A DNA stretch of 64,000 nt from Hyphomicrobiales bacterium (GTDB lineage Bacteria > Pseudomonadota > Alphaproteobacteria > Rhizobiales > Beijerinckiaceae): positions 4,277,501 through 4,341,500 of the forward strand of contig CAKNFP010000001.1 in NCBI GenBank assembly GCA_930633525.1, written 5' to 3'. This document shows positions 34,920 through 44,536 of the stretch, piece by piece. A program made the translations under genes and the position numbers. A model generated the notes under the pieces. It was given only the letters and a program-made list of their open reading frames with translations, was not told where the DNA came from and searched no databases. Position 1 is the stretch's first letter. The number at the start of each line of letters is the position of its first letter.

Positions 34920-36509
34920 ATGACGGTGATCAGCCCTGTATCCGGCATGACGGGTGAGGCGACGAGCCCACGGCCTGCCTTCGCCGTCGCGGCTGTTCTG
35001 CTCGGCTCGTTCCTTGTCGGCTTCGATACGCGTCTTTTCGCGATGGCTTTGCCCGACCTGCGCGGCGCATTCGGCCTGAGCTTCAACCAGGGCGCGTGGC
35101 TCAACACGATAGCCACGGCACCACAGATCGTCGTCGCTCCGGCCGTCGCCTGGCTCGCGGCGACCTTTGGAATCCGCCGCGTGCTGGTCTGGCCCAGCAT
35201 CGCCTATGCCGGTTTGTCGGCGCTGATACCCGAGGTTCGCGACTGGGACCTTCTTCTAGTCCTGCACGCGATACGCGGATTACTGCTGGGTGTCTTCATT
35301 CCCGCGACGATCATGATCATATTGCGGACCCTGCCTATCCGGTGGTGGGCGCCGGCTCTGGCCATCTATGCTTTCCGGCTTGCGTTCTCGCAGAGCGTCG
35401 GCGTTGCGATCGTCGGCTTTTATGAGCAATACCTCGGCTGGGAATGGGTCTACTGGCAGGATGTCATCCTGGCGCCCATGATCGGCTTGCTCGTGGTGCT
35501 CGGAACGAAACGCGAGACAGTGAACGCCGATCTATGGGCCGGCGGGGACTGGGGAGGAATGGCGCTGCTCGGGGCGAGCTGGGCCCTGATCTACATCGCA
35601 CTGGACCAGGGAAACCGGCTGGACTGGTTCGAATCCGGTCTGGTGCTGTCGCTTCTTCTTGCCGGTGGAGCGCTGCTCATCGGCTTTATTGTCAATGAAG
35701 CTGTCGTTCAACAGCCATGGGCGACACACAAAGTCATTTCATCACCCAATATCATCCTCGCCTTCATCAGCATTCTCTGTTTCGACATCGCGAGCATTTC
35801 CAACAGCCTGTTGGTTCCCAATTTTCTCACCACTGTCGTCGGGCTCCGGCCCGAGCAGATCGGGCTGCCAATCGTCCTCGGGACAGCGATACCGCTGACG
35901 CTGGTGATGCCGATCGCGGTGATCATGATTCGCCGGTTCGATATCCGCCTGTCCCTCCTGATCGGCTTCGTTGCCTTCGCCATCGCCGGGCAGATGGGCA
36001 CCATGATCACGCGGGAATGGTCGCCCTGGACGTTCATTCCCATGCTGATGATTCAGGCTGTCGGCCAGGGTTTCACCTTTCTCGCGGCCGTCGTCTATAT
36101 TCTCGCGAACTCCGACCCCAAATTCGCGACCGCATCGGCCGCTTACGTTCAGGTCCTTCGCCTGGGCGGCGCGGAAATGGCGATCAGCCTGATGGCGACT
36201 TGGCTGCGGCAGCGCGAGCAACTTCACTCCTATCTCCTTGGGCTCCACGTACCCGCCTCGAGCGCGGCCGTTACAGCACGCGTCGAACGCCTCGCGTCCC
36301 ATTTCGCCGGGGCTGGCAGTTCCGCTGAGCTCAGTCACGAGCGCGGGGTGGCGACGCTGGCGGACATCGTAAGCCACAACGCCAATGTCCTCGCCTATAT
36401 CGACGGATTTCGCATCAGCTTCTGGGGCGCGCTCGCCGGGATCGTGGTGGTGGCGATGCTGGGTGCTGCTCCCTATGGTCCCCTGAACCCCAGCGGTCGG
36501 CGCGATTGA
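34920..36509 (+). CDS. MFS transporter, DHA2 family (EmrB-like)
   Basis: A 529-residue carrier started at ATG 34920, four bases after the EmrA-like stop. About fourteen hydrophobic segments with the opening VLLGSFLVGFDTRLFAMALPDLRGAFGLSFNQGAWLNT pattern of DHA2 antiporters. The usual acidic residue in helix 1 is present as GFDTRLF. The cytoplasmic partner is the fusion protein upstream; together they form a tripartite proton-driven efflux system. Confidence 0.9.
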   Translation: MTVISPVSGMTGEATSPRPAFAVAAVLLGSFLVGFDTRLFAMALPDLRGAFGLSFNQGAWLNTIATAPQIVVAPAVAWLAATFGIRRVLVWPSIAYAGLSALIPEVRDWDLLLVLHAIRGLLLGVFIPATIMIILRTLPIRWWAPALAIYAFRLAFSQSVGVAIVGFYEQYLGWEWVYWQDVILAPMIGLLVVLGTKRETVNADLWAGGDWGGMALLGASWALIYIALDQGNRLDWFESGLVLSLLLAGGALLIGFIVNEAVVQQPWATHKVISSPNIILAFISILCFDIASISNSLLVPNFLTTVVGLRPEQIGLPIVLGTAIPLTLVMPIAVIMIRRFDIRLSLLIGFVAFAIAGQMGTMITREWSPWTFIPMLMIQAVGQGFTFLAAVVYILANSDPKFATASAAYVQVLRLGGAEMAISLMATWLRQREQLHSYLLGLHVPASSAAVTARVERLASHFAGAGSSAELSHERGVATLADIVSHNANVLAYIDGFRISFWGALAGIVVVAMLGAAPYGPLNPSGRRD

Positions 36510-36888
36510 TCGGCAATCGCCGTCATTGCAGCCCTCATCCGATCAAAGGCCGCCACACTGCCCTGGCTTTCGCCCGGTGACCTTACTTCGGGCGATATCA
36601 GACTCCGGCCGTGACAGCGCCGTATGCGGTGCCCGGAAAGCTGGACAAGGCCACGATCCAGAGCACCGCGCTCATACGAAGGTATGGCCGCGCTACACTC
36701 CCCAGATATGCAGTCAAACCTAGGTAGAATGGCGGGAATTGCAGGACAGGTTATTCTAACACACATCGACGGCGTGCAGACAGCCGAAGAAGCGGTGTGA
36801 ATGCTTCGCTGTACACGTGGGTCTACATCAGCACAGTAGCCGCAGTCCCATCGATCAGTTCGAGATCCACAGGCCAGGAGCTCACGCT
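36510..36888. other. 379-base gap with a hairpin after the efflux pair and the AraC leader
   Basis: TCGCCCG (36570-36576) and CGGGCGA (36589-36595) form a 7-base stem with a 12-base loop; no T tract follows, so it is only a possible terminator for the EmrAB-like pair. The remainder is untranslated leader for the AraC gene; an in-frame GTG at 36817 is possible but less likely than ATG 36889. No gene is supported. Confidence 0.35.
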
Positions 36889-37752
36889 ATGTCGTTTCAT
36901 GTCTTGCCGCTTGCTGAACCCATCTCCAGATATACAGAAAATGACGGCTATAGCGCATCGGAACCCCTGTCAGGGCATCATCTCTCTTCGTTGGACCTCA
37001 AGGATTTCTCGTTCGCCGCGGGCCCGTCCCAGTCGCCCGCCGGCAAAAAAGGGATCAGCCTAGCTGCTCTCGGGCTGCAGATCGCCCTTTCAAGGGCGGG
37101 CGACGCGTCCGATGCCGTAACGGTTCGTGCCAGGGGGCAGGTCTCCGGCCAAGACACACAGTCCGAGGCGGGCGATGATGACGCTCACTCCAGGACGACG
37201 GGCGTGATCGCCGACCCGGTCATCAAGCGGATGTCCGGAGCGCTCGCCACGGTTGGCCGGCATGACGACGAACTGTCCAGCGTAATGGCGGACGCGTTAC
37301 GCCTCGCCATCGTCACGCGCGTATTGAGCCTTCGCGCGCCGGTGACGGCGCATCGCACGGAGGATGACCGGCGGAAGCCAAGGGCGGTAAAATCCGGGCT
37401 TCAGAAATGGCGCTTCAAGCGCGTCGCGGACTATGTCAGCGCCAATCTGGCGGAACCGATCACGTTGAAGGACATGGCATCCGTCGCGGGTCTCAGCCGC
37501 ATGCATTTTGCAGCGCAGTTTCGCATCGCAACCGGCACGCGGCCGCATGAATTCCTTCTCCGCCAGCGTGTCGAACGGGCGCAGGAATTGATGGCGACCC
37601 GCGACACACCCCTGGTCGCGATCGCCCTTGATGTCGGCTTCCAGACCCAGGCCCATTTCACCAGTGTCTTCAAGAAGGTCACCGGCGAGACGCCTCACCG
37701 GTGGCGCGAGCGCCAGCGGTTCGACCAGGGATATGAGGCCGCTCGGGCCTAG
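36889..37752 (+). CDS. AraC-family transcriptional regulator
   Basis: A 287-residue regulator started at ATG 36889, preceded by CCAGGAGCTC. The N-terminal half is variable and low in recognisable structure. The C-terminal ~100 residues carry the two HTH motifs of AraC: KRVADYVSANLAEPITLKDMASVAGLSRMHFAAQFR and AQELMATRDTPLVAIALDVGFQTQAHFTSVFKKVTGETPHRWR (split here across helices). No sugar-binding cupin is evident. It may control the DUF1275 gene 75 bases downstream or the upstream efflux pair. Confidence 0.88.
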   Translation: MSFHVLPLAEPISRYTENDGYSASEPLSGHHLSSLDLKDFSFAAGPSQSPAGKKGISLAALGLQIALSRAGDASDAVTVRARGQVSGQDTQSEAGDDDAHSRTTGVIADPVIKRMSGALATVGRHDDELSSVMADALRLAIVTRVLSLRAPVTAHRTEDDRRKPRAVKSGLQKWRFKRVADYVSANLAEPITLKDMASVAGLSRMHFAAQFRIATGTRPHEFLLRQRVERAQELMATRDTPLVAIALDVGFQTQAHFTSVFKKVTGETPHRWRERQRFDQGYEAARA

Positions 37753-37827
37753 CTTCCGCCTTGGCCGGATAACGACGCGCACCGAGCGCGACCGCCAGAT
37801 CCACCTCCCGCCATTCCGGAATCTGCC

Positions 37828-38511
37828 ATGACACAGACGCCTGGCGCGCGACGTCCCGGCAGCGACGTCCATGAGCCTGGCACGAAACGGCGCGGGCTTG
37901 TGTTCATGACGACCCTTACGGCGCTTGCCGGCTACATGGACGCTGTCGGCTATGCGCAGCTCTCCGGTCTCTATGTGTCGTTCATGAGCGGAAACAGCGC
38001 CCGTTTCGGCCTTCAATTGGCCGATCATGAAAGTGACGGCGCCGTCAGGAGTCTCACCATTATCAGCGCCTTCGTCTGCGGAACGGCGATCGCAACGTCG
38101 TTTACCCTGCGCTGGGGCGGCATGCATTCCGCCCGCATCCTCTGGATGGAGGCCGTGCTTGTCTTGTTGGGGATCGGGCTCATGCAGGGAGGCCAGGGCA
38201 CGGCCGGTTTCGCTCTCGTCGCCGTGGGCATGGGTATGCAAAATATACTCCATCGCGCCGTTTCGGGTGTCGATGCGGGCAAGACCTTCATCACCGGGAT
38301 GCTTTTCGACACTGGCCGTGCCCTTGCCTTGCTGCTCGCGCATCGCGCGGAGGCCAACGAACTTCTGGTTCCGCTCGCGGGATGGGGGGCCTTTGTGTCG
38401 GGCGTATTCGCCGGGGGGCTGATGTTGCAGGCGGTGCCTGCAAGCTTCGCGCTCCTGCCCGCCTGCGCGGTCCTGGTTGGCGCGGCTCTTGCTGCAGGCC
38501 TTTCACGCTAG
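37828..38511 (+). CDS. DUF1275 (YoaK-family) membrane protein
   Basis: A 227-residue inner-membrane protein with about six hydrophobic segments. The family features are an early LTALAGYMDAVGYAQLSGLYVSFMSGNSARFGLQLA and a later FITGMLFDTGRALALLL. The function of the family is unknown. It is on the same strand as the AraC gene upstream, but promoter relations cannot be judged. Confidence 0.87.
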   Translation: MTQTPGARRPGSDVHEPGTKRRGLVFMTTLTALAGYMDAVGYAQLSGLYVSFMSGNSARFGLQLADHESDGAVRSLTIISAFVCGTAIATSFTLRWGGMHSARILWMEAVLVLLGIGLMQGGQGTAGFALVAVGMGMQNILHRAVSGVDAGKTFITGMLFDTGRALALLLAHRAEANELLVPLAGWGAFVSGVFAGGLMLQAVPASFALLPACAVLVGAALAAGLSR

Positions 38512-38653
38512 TCGAATACTTGTATATGCTCGTCACTATCGGGAATGACGTGTCGTAAATTGCACAAAATTCGCAACGATGTGCTCGCTTTACGATCGCG
38601 CCGAGCGGCCGGATTTATCTGCATCTCAGTTCAACCTCACGAAGGAGAAAGCC

Positions 38654-39694
38654 ATGACGTCTCAGCCCATTTCATTCCGGTATCGTCTGGAGCAGGAAGA
38701 GCCGCGGCTTGGCCCGGGCGGCATCACCCGCGGCGCATCCGTGAAGCAGTTTCCAGCCAGCCAGGGCATTGCCGGCGTGTCGATGCGCCTGGCGCCCGGC
38801 GGGATGCGCGAACTCCATTGGCATGCCAATGCGGCCGAATGGGCCTATGTAATCTCCGGGAACTGCCGCACCACCCTTCTCAATCCGGATGGCGGCGCGG
38901 AGATCGACACGTTTGGTCCCGGCGATGTCTGGTATTTCCCGCGGGGATGGGGCCATTCTATTCAGGGCATCGGCCCGGACGAGTGCCATTTCATCCTGAT
39001 ATTCGACAATGGCGATTTTTCCGAGGACCACACCTTCAGCATCACGGATTGGCTGTCACGGACGCCGCAGGATGTTGTCGCGACAAGCCTTGGCCTTGAT
39101 TCAGCCGATGTCGCCCTCCTGCCGAAGGGCGAGGCCTATTTCGCCAAGGGCCCGGCACCCGACGATCAGTCTGCGGACGCGACATATCGCAAGGATGCGC
39201 AACTGGTGACGACGCATCGCTACCCTCTGCTCGCGCAGCAGCCGAGGCGCGTTCCCGGCGGGGGAACACAGCGGACCGTGACGGTCGATGAATTCCCCAT
39301 TTCGACATCGATGGCGGGCTCGCTTCTCGAGATTCAACCCGGCGCCATGCGCGAGCTCCACTGGCATCCCAACGCCGATGAGTGGCAATACTATATCGAG
39401 GGCAGCGCGGAGATGGCCGTCTTCCTGGCGGAAGGCAACGTGGTCACCGAACAGTTCGAAGCCGGTGATGTCGGATATGCGCCGATGGGGTCCGGCCACT
39501 ATATCAAGAATACCGGACAATCGGTCCTGCGCGTCCTTGTCGGCTTCAACAACGGCCATTACCAGGCCAACGATCTATCCGCATGGCTTTCAACAAATCC
39601 CGTCGACGTGCTGGCGACCAATCTGGGGCTGCCGCGCGAGAAAGCGGCGCATCTGCCGCGTCGCCAGGAGTTCTTCGTCAGGCGTTCGTCATGA
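38654..39694 (+). CDS. Bicupin of the oxalate decarboxylase family
   Basis: A 346-residue two-cupin protein started at ATG 38654 after GAAGGAGAAA. Mn ligands of both sites are seen: cupin 1 H55, H57, E62, H101 (ELHWHANAAEW, GWGHSIQG); cupin 2 H236, H238, E243, H282 (ELHWHPNADEW, GSGHYIKN). Oxalate decarboxylase turns oxalate into formate and CO2. The flexible lid reads S123-E124-D125-H126-T127 where Bacillus OxdC has SENST; the key Glu is kept but the two neighbours differ. There is no signal peptide, so the protein is cytoplasmic. Oxalate oxidase activity cannot be excluded. Confidence 0.88.
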   Translation: MTSQPISFRYRLEQEEPRLGPGGITRGASVKQFPASQGIAGVSMRLAPGGMRELHWHANAAEWAYVISGNCRTTLLNPDGGAEIDTFGPGDVWYFPRGWGHSIQGIGPDECHFILIFDNGDFSEDHTFSITDWLSRTPQDVVATSLGLDSADVALLPKGEAYFAKGPAPDDQSADATYRKDAQLVTTHRYPLLAQQPRRVPGGGTQRTVTVDEFPISTSMAGSLLEIQPGAMRELHWHPNADEWQYYIEGSAEMAVFLAEGNVVTEQFEAGDVGYAPMGSGHYIKNTGQSVLRVLVGFNNGHYQANDLSAWLSTNPVDVLATNLGLPREKAAHLPRRQEFFVRRSS

Positions 39695-39920
39695 AGCGCT
39701 AGCCGCAATCCGACGTCGGGCCCGTTACCAGAGGCTGCGGTCCCGATGCCGGGCGTTGGTGTCATGGCGCACAGGGCGAGCCAACCAATACTTGAGGTGG
39801 CGGTTGCGACTATACGCTGTAAGCCGCAGAAAATAGCCTTGGCGGCGATCATTCCAGCCGCAAAGGTAAAGTCCGATGGCCACATCGCCGGAGTTGACCT
39901 TTACCGCCCGGAATGCTTTG

Positions 39921-39953
39921 AGTGTTATAGTTTCCCAAACTTCAGTGTATCAG
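39921..39953. promoter_or_regulatory. Direct repeat in front of the MocR gene
   Basis: AGTGTTATAG (39921-39930) and AGTGTATCAG (39944-39953) lie directly before the start codon at 39955, 23 bases apart. The AGTGTATC half-site also forms the palindrome at 41481-41500. MocR/GabR-type regulators commonly recognise direct repeats near their own promoters, so autoregulation is plausible. It is an eye-found motif. Confidence 0.4.
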
Positions 39954-39954
39954 C

Positions 39955-41478
39955 ATGGCTCGCGATGCCGACCTTGTCAATTTACTCAACACGGCGATCC
40001 GAAACGGCGGCGGCACCGTCAACGAGCTGATTGCGAAGGGCATTCGAGCTGCCGTCGCTGAGGGGCTGCTCCATGGCGGCGACAGACTTCCCTCGACAAG
40101 AACACTCGCGACGCTCATCGGGGTCAGCCCGGTTACGGTGTCAGCGGCATTTGGCCGACTGCTGGCCGAGGGACTGCTGAAGACACAGATCGGACGAGGC
40201 ACATTCATTGACGACGATGTCACCTCGTCCTTGTCGCCGGCATCGACCTCCGACGCGCAGCCGTTGCCGTCGCAGCAGTCCTTTGCGGTGGCGGAACGTC
40301 CGGGCTCTCGTATACGCCTTGTGGCTCGCTGGATGTCGGCTGTCGATCCAGCATCGGGGATCAATCTGGTTGGCGGCTATGCTGATGGGCGGCTACAACC
40401 CGGACGTAGTTACGTTCGGGAGCTGCAAAAATTCCTTCGGCGGCAGCCTGATCTTGCAATCGACTTTGCGCGCGGTGTCGGAGACAGCCTCGCCCGCGAG
40501 GCTATCGCGCGATTTGCCATCGGTGCCTTGGGCACAGACATTCGACCTGAGCACGTGTTCGTAGGGACCAGCGCCCATCAGTTCCTCGATGTCATCGTGC
40601 GATCATTTCTCGATCCTGGGGATGTCGTCGTAATTGATACACCGACATACTACGGCGCGCTCGACCTGTTTGCTCTCGCACGTCTGAAGGTCGTCACCGT
40701 TCCTTCCGACGAAGACGGTCCGATCCCGGAGCTGTTGGAACAGGTACTTATCGCCCACAGGCCGCGAATGCTTTACCTGAACGGCTCTCCAAGCAACCCT
40801 CTCGGGCGTGTCGCATCGCTGGCGCGGCAAAGACAGCTACTGCAGCTCAGCCGCGCCTACCAACTATTAATTGTAGAAGATTCCTCCGTATTTCCCTATT
40901 ACTTCAACCAAAAGCCGATTCATCTCAAGACACTGGACAGTAGCGGCCAGGTCATATTCTTGTGCAGCTTCTCCAAGATGCTGTTTGCGGGATTGCGCGT
41001 TGCAACCGCTATCGCATCGCCCGCGACGGCCCGACGGCTGGGGAATGCCATGCAGTCTCTCGTTCGGATGAGTGCGAGTTTGCCGCAACGCGCGTTGGCC
41101 CGATATCTCTTGTCCGACCGTTTTCAAAGCGACACGAATGCAGCCAGAACCATCTATCGCCAGCGATATGACGCCCTCCAGCAAGGTATTGTTGAAGGCA
41201 GCTGCGGGGCAGTGCAACCTCGCGCGTCCGGCGGTCTGTCGCTTTGGTTGAACCTGCCCGGGGGGCATTCAGGCGAGATGGCCTGCGAGCGACTGGCGGC
41301 CTCGCATATCTTTGCCCTGCCCGGCGACATCTTTAATCCATTCCCGGAGGGCCAGCCGGCCATCAGAGTGTCTTTCGCACAGACTCAAGCCAGCGACCTC
41401 AAGCTCGCAGGCCGCGAAATCGGACGTGTCCTGACGTCCTTTGATCTTCCCGCAGGCAGCGCTTTGCCTCTGGCCTAG
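39955..41478 (+). CDS. MocR/GabR-family regulator (GntR HTH fused to aminotransferase domain)
   Basis: A 507-residue protein. The GntR winged HTH is at about residues 10-85 (VAEGLLHGGDRLPSTRTLATLIGVSPVTVSAAF). A fold-type I aminotransferase domain follows (about 120-500) with YADGRLQPGRSYVREL, VFVGTSAHQFLDVI, IDTPTYYGALDLF, LYLNGSPSNPLGRV and the PLP-lysine region LCSFSKMLFAGLRV. MocR proteins use PLP as ligand sensor and do not transaminate as their main role. It precedes and probably controls the TRAP/GMC/ALDH/enolase operon (41629-48923). Confidence 0.92.
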   Translation: MARDADLVNLLNTAIRNGGGTVNELIAKGIRAAVAEGLLHGGDRLPSTRTLATLIGVSPVTVSAAFGRLLAEGLLKTQIGRGTFIDDDVTSSLSPASTSDAQPLPSQQSFAVAERPGSRIRLVARWMSAVDPASGINLVGGYADGRLQPGRSYVRELQKFLRRQPDLAIDFARGVGDSLAREAIARFAIGALGTDIRPEHVFVGTSAHQFLDVIVRSFLDPGDVVVIDTPTYYGALDLFALARLKVVTVPSDEDGPIPELLEQVLIAHRPRMLYLNGSPSNPLGRVASLARQRQLLQLSRAYQLLIVEDSSVFPYYFNQKPIHLKTLDSSGQVIFLCSFSKMLFAGLRVATAIASPATARRLGNAMQSLVRMSASLPQRALARYLLSDRFQSDTNAARTIYRQRYDALQQGIVEGSCGAVQPRASGGLSLWLNLPGGHSGEMACERLAASHIFALPGDIFNPFPEGQPAIRVSFAQTQASDLKLAGREIGRVLTSFDLPAGSALPLA

Positions 41479-41480
41479 CC

Positions 41481-41500
41481 AGTGTATCAAGCGATACAGC
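41481..41500. promoter_or_regulatory. Palindrome upstream of the TRAP operon, candidate MocR site
   Basis: TGTATC-AAGC-GATACA (41483-41498) is a perfect 6-base-arm inverted repeat lying in the 150-base gap between the MocR gene and dctP. The left arm with its AG prefix equals the half-site found before the MocR gene at 39944. Shared half-sites at both promoters support control of both by the MocR protein. Confidence 0.5.
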
Positions 41501-41628
41501 CATCCCCGCAAAACGAACGCGTGTCATTGACGGAACTGTACTGACCTCCTAGCCATCGTCCTAACGGAACAACGATGCACTCAAGCATTGAACGCCGGCG
41601 GTCGATTGATGCCGGCCAGGAGGAGACA

Positions 41629-42669
41629 ATGCAGGATCGTAAGCTTTCTCGCCGCATGGTTTTGTCTGGCTTCGCCGCTGGCGCAGCCTCCGTGTCGATG
41701 GTGTGGGGCATTGGACGCGCGCAGGCACAGGCGGCCCCGGCTGTTCTCACCAACAAGAAGATCCGGCTGCGTTACGGACACAGCCAGCCCGCGAACCATT
41801 CCACTGGCCAGGCAGCCAGCCGCTTCGTCAAGCTCGTCAGCGATCGGACTAACGGAGCGGTGACGATCAGCCTTTTTCCGAATAACCAGCTCGGCACCGA
41901 TCGCGAACTTCAGATGATGATCGAGACCGACCAGCTCGATTTCACGCATTCGAATTCCGCCACGATGGGCAATTTCCTGCCTCAGATCGGTGTGATGGAC
42001 CTGCCATTTATCTGGCGGAGCCCTCAGCACTATTTCACGGTGGTCGATGGTCCATTTCACCAGGAGATCAATAAGCTACTCGCCGCAAAGACAGGCCATC
42101 GATACCTCAACTGGTGGTTTGACGGCACGAGGAACGTCTATACTGGCAAGCGCGTCGTCAATGAACTGGCCGATTTGCGTGGCCTGAAGATCAGAGCCCC
42201 TGAAGCCAAAGTCTTTATTGATACGTTTACCGCTCTCGGTGCTAATCCAACTCCCCTGCCGTTCCCCGAGATCTATACCGCTATCGAGGCCGGCGTAATC
42301 GATGGCTTCGAGGGATCGAATGGCATCGTCGATGATTCCAAACTTTACGAGGTCGCCAAGCATCGCGCGGCAACCGGCCACATCATGGTCGGCTTCGGCA
42401 TGACGACGGCGGGGCGGCGCTTCGATGCCCTGCCGAAAGATATCCGCGAGATCATCGCCACAGCGGCGCTTGAGGTGCAGGCGTTTCAGCGTGAGCTCCA
42501 GCTCGGCGCCGAGGACACAATTGTCAAGCGGATGATCTCGGAGCGCGGTGTCGCCAACACTCAGCCCGATCTCGCACCCTTCCGCCAAGCGGTACAGCCT
42601 GTGCACGAGGCCTTCCACGCCACGCACCACACCCAGGCGCTGCGCGATCTCATTCTCAAGGCTACGTAG
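41629..42669 (+). CDS. TRAP transporter substrate-binding protein (DctP family)
   Basis: A 346-residue periplasmic receptor started at ATG 41629, directly after AGGAGGAGACA. The signal has a twin-arginine-like KLSRRMVLSGFAAGAASVSM. Family features: RYGHSQPANHSTGQAASRFVKLV, NNQLGTDRELQMMIETDQLD, the substrate-binding Arg region GLKIRAPEAKVFIDTFTALGANPTPLPFPEIYTAIEAGVIDGFEG. The ligand should be a carboxylate; uronate/aldonate-type ligands are common for such clusters. It is the first gene of the operon with the fused DctQM next. Confidence 0.93.
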   Translation: MQDRKLSRRMVLSGFAAGAASVSMVWGIGRAQAQAAPAVLTNKKIRLRYGHSQPANHSTGQAASRFVKLVSDRTNGAVTISLFPNNQLGTDRELQMMIETDQLDFTHSNSATMGNFLPQIGVMDLPFIWRSPQHYFTVVDGPFHQEINKLLAAKTGHRYLNWWFDGTRNVYTGKRVVNELADLRGLKIRAPEAKVFIDTFTALGANPTPLPFPEIYTAIEAGVIDGFEGSNGIVDDSKLYEVAKHRAATGHIMVGFGMTTAGRRFDALPKDIREIIATAALEVQAFQRELQLGAEDTIVKRMISERGVANTQPDLAPFRQAVQPVHEAFHATHHTQALRDLILKAT

Positions 42670-42680
42670 CCACAGACTCA

Positions 42681-44522
42681 ATGGACAGTGTGATGCTGGT
42701 GCAGAAGCTGATCGACGTGGTCGATCGAATTCTTGCGTGGTTACTGCATATCGCGCTCGCTGCGATGTTCAGTCTTGCGCTACTGCAGGTTACTTCACGT
42801 TATGTTTTTAACAGTTCCTTCGCGTGGACGGAGGAGCTTACCCGGTTGATCCTCATTTGCTATGTATTGGTGGGATCGGCCTGCGCTGTCCTCAGTAATC
42901 GCCATCCGCGAATGGACGACCTGGTGCTGAAGTTGCCGCCCAGGTTTCGGACGCTCGTGGAGCTCCTGGCTGACGCGATCGTCACGCTGAGCACTGTCAC
43001 GTTGGCCGTTCACGGCCTGAAGGTGGCGCAACGAACAGTCTCCGTTGCGTCAGCCTTCGACATCCCCATGAAGCTCCTTTTCCTCGTGCTCGTGGGAGCG
43101 TCCGTGCTGATCACGCTGTTTCAATGGGCTGTGGTTGCCAAGCGGAGTGGCGTTCTCAACGCGACGGCGAGCGTATTGCTCGGCGTTGGCCTTTATCTTC
43201 TCATGGCCAACGTCGATGGACCTGCCTTTGATGGAGCATCCAGCAGCGTTATCGTCACGATCATGCTGCTCTTTTTCCTGGCTATTGGCGTTCCCGTAGC
43301 CTTTGCGCTGGTTTCAGCGGCCCTGGTCGGATTGTGGTTCGATCCGGTAACGACCTTCGAGATGCTACCTCAACGCATCGTCGGCGGCATAGACTCCTTC
43401 ATGCTCATCGCCATTCCTTTCTTCCTCGTGGCCGGCGAAATCATGAACCACAGCGGTGTCACCGCGCATATCGTTGCCATTGCTCGCAGCCTCGTTGGCC
43501 ATCTGCGCGGAGGGCTGGGGCAGACCAACGTGATCACCAACATGCTACTCGGGGGCGTATCAGGATCATCGAGCGCCGATTGCGCGGCGGTGGGCAAGCT
43601 GCTCATCCCCTCCATGAAAGAGCGGGGGTATGGCGGGCCTTTCGCAGCCGCGACGACAGCGGCAGGATCCATTCTGGCCAACATGCTGCCACCCAGCATC
43701 AACCTGTTGATCTATGGCAGCCTGGCCTCGGTTTCCATCGGGGCGCTATTCATCGCGACGATTATTCCGGGGTTCCTCATCGTCTTGTGCCTGATGGTGG
43801 TTGTTTGGCTCTACGCCAGGCGTCACAATATTCCCCGCGAAGAGGGTGGCTTCTCGCTTTCCGCTGTTGGTCACGCGTTGCGCACCGGAATCTGGTCGTT
43901 GGGGTTGCCAGCCATCATCATCATCGGCCTGCGCAATGGCATTTTCACAGCGACCGAGGCGGCGGCCGTTGCCGCGGCCTATGCTGCGGTCATCGCCTTT
44001 GTCGTCTACAGGGGGCTGGAATGGAGAGATCTGTTCAAGATCTCCCGGGCGGTGGCCGAGGACAGCGCGGTGATTTTGCTCATCATCGCTGCCTCCTCCC
44101 CCTTCGCGTGGATGTTGACGGTCGAGCAAGTCCCACAAAATCTGGCCGAGGCGATGGGGCCGTTGGTGCAATCCCCCTGGCTGCTGCTGCTTGCCGTGAA
44201 TCTCCTGTTGCTGATCGTCGGCTTGCCGCTCGAACCAGCTCCCGCGATGGTGATCCTGGTGCCTATTCTGATGCCAATACTGGAGATGGCCGGCATTGAT
44301 CCAGTCCATTTCGGCATCATCATGGTTTTCAACCTTTTCATCGGCGCCCTGACTCCGCCGATCGGGAACCTGGCGTTCATCGCCGCGATGGTCGGCAAGG
44401 AACGATCTTCGGCTGTTTTTGTGGCGCTCAATCCTTATTTTGTCGCGCTGATCGCGGCTCTGCTCGTCATCACTTTCGTGCCGGCCTTGTCGCTATGGCT
44501 GCCGCACCTGCTGCGCTCATAG
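42681..44522 (+). CDS. TRAP transporter fused permease (DctQ-DctM)
   Basis: A 613-residue inner-membrane protein joining the two TRAP membrane subunits. Residues about 1-165 are the four-helix DctQ part (FAWTEELTRLILICYVLVGSACAV), and the rest is the DctM channel (GVPVAFALVSAALVG, QTNVITNMLLGGVSGSSSADCAAVGKLLIPSMKERGYGGPFAAATTAAGS, LPLEPAPAMVILVPILMP). It imports the DctP ligand using the sodium or proton gradient. The fusion is known in a TRAP subset and not an artefact, since the frame is continuous. It lies 11 bases after dctP. Confidence 0.93.
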   Translation: MDSVMLVQKLIDVVDRILAWLLHIALAAMFSLALLQVTSRYVFNSSFAWTEELTRLILICYVLVGSACAVLSNRHPRMDDLVLKLPPRFRTLVELLADAIVTLSTVTLAVHGLKVAQRTVSVASAFDIPMKLLFLVLVGASVLITLFQWAVVAKRSGVLNATASVLLGVGLYLLMANVDGPAFDGASSSVIVTIMLLFFLAIGVPVAFALVSAALVGLWFDPVTTFEMLPQRIVGGIDSFMLIAIPFFLVAGEIMNHSGVTAHIVAIARSLVGHLRGGLGQTNVITNMLLGGVSGSSSADCAAVGKLLIPSMKERGYGGPFAAATTAAGSILANMLPPSINLLIYGSLASVSIGALFIATIIPGFLIVLCLMVVVWLYARRHNIPREEGGFSLSAVGHALRTGIWSLGLPAIIIIGLRNGIFTATEAAAVAAAYAAVIAFVVYRGLEWRDLFKISRAVAEDSAVILLIIAASSPFAWMLTVEQVPQNLAEAMGPLVQSPWLLLLAVNLLLLIVGLPLEPAPAMVILVPILMPILEMAGIDPVHFGIIMVFNLFIGALTPPIGNLAFIAAMVGKERSSAVFVALNPYFVALIAALLVITFVPALSLWLPHLLRS

Positions 44523-44536
44523 CCGGGACACCAGTA

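Noticed and set aside
35620..35650. GGTTCGAATCC, identical to a tRNA T-loop, inside the EmrB-like gene
   Set aside because: It encodes WFES in frame and lacks stems of a tRNA; too short and out of context to be an attachment site copy.
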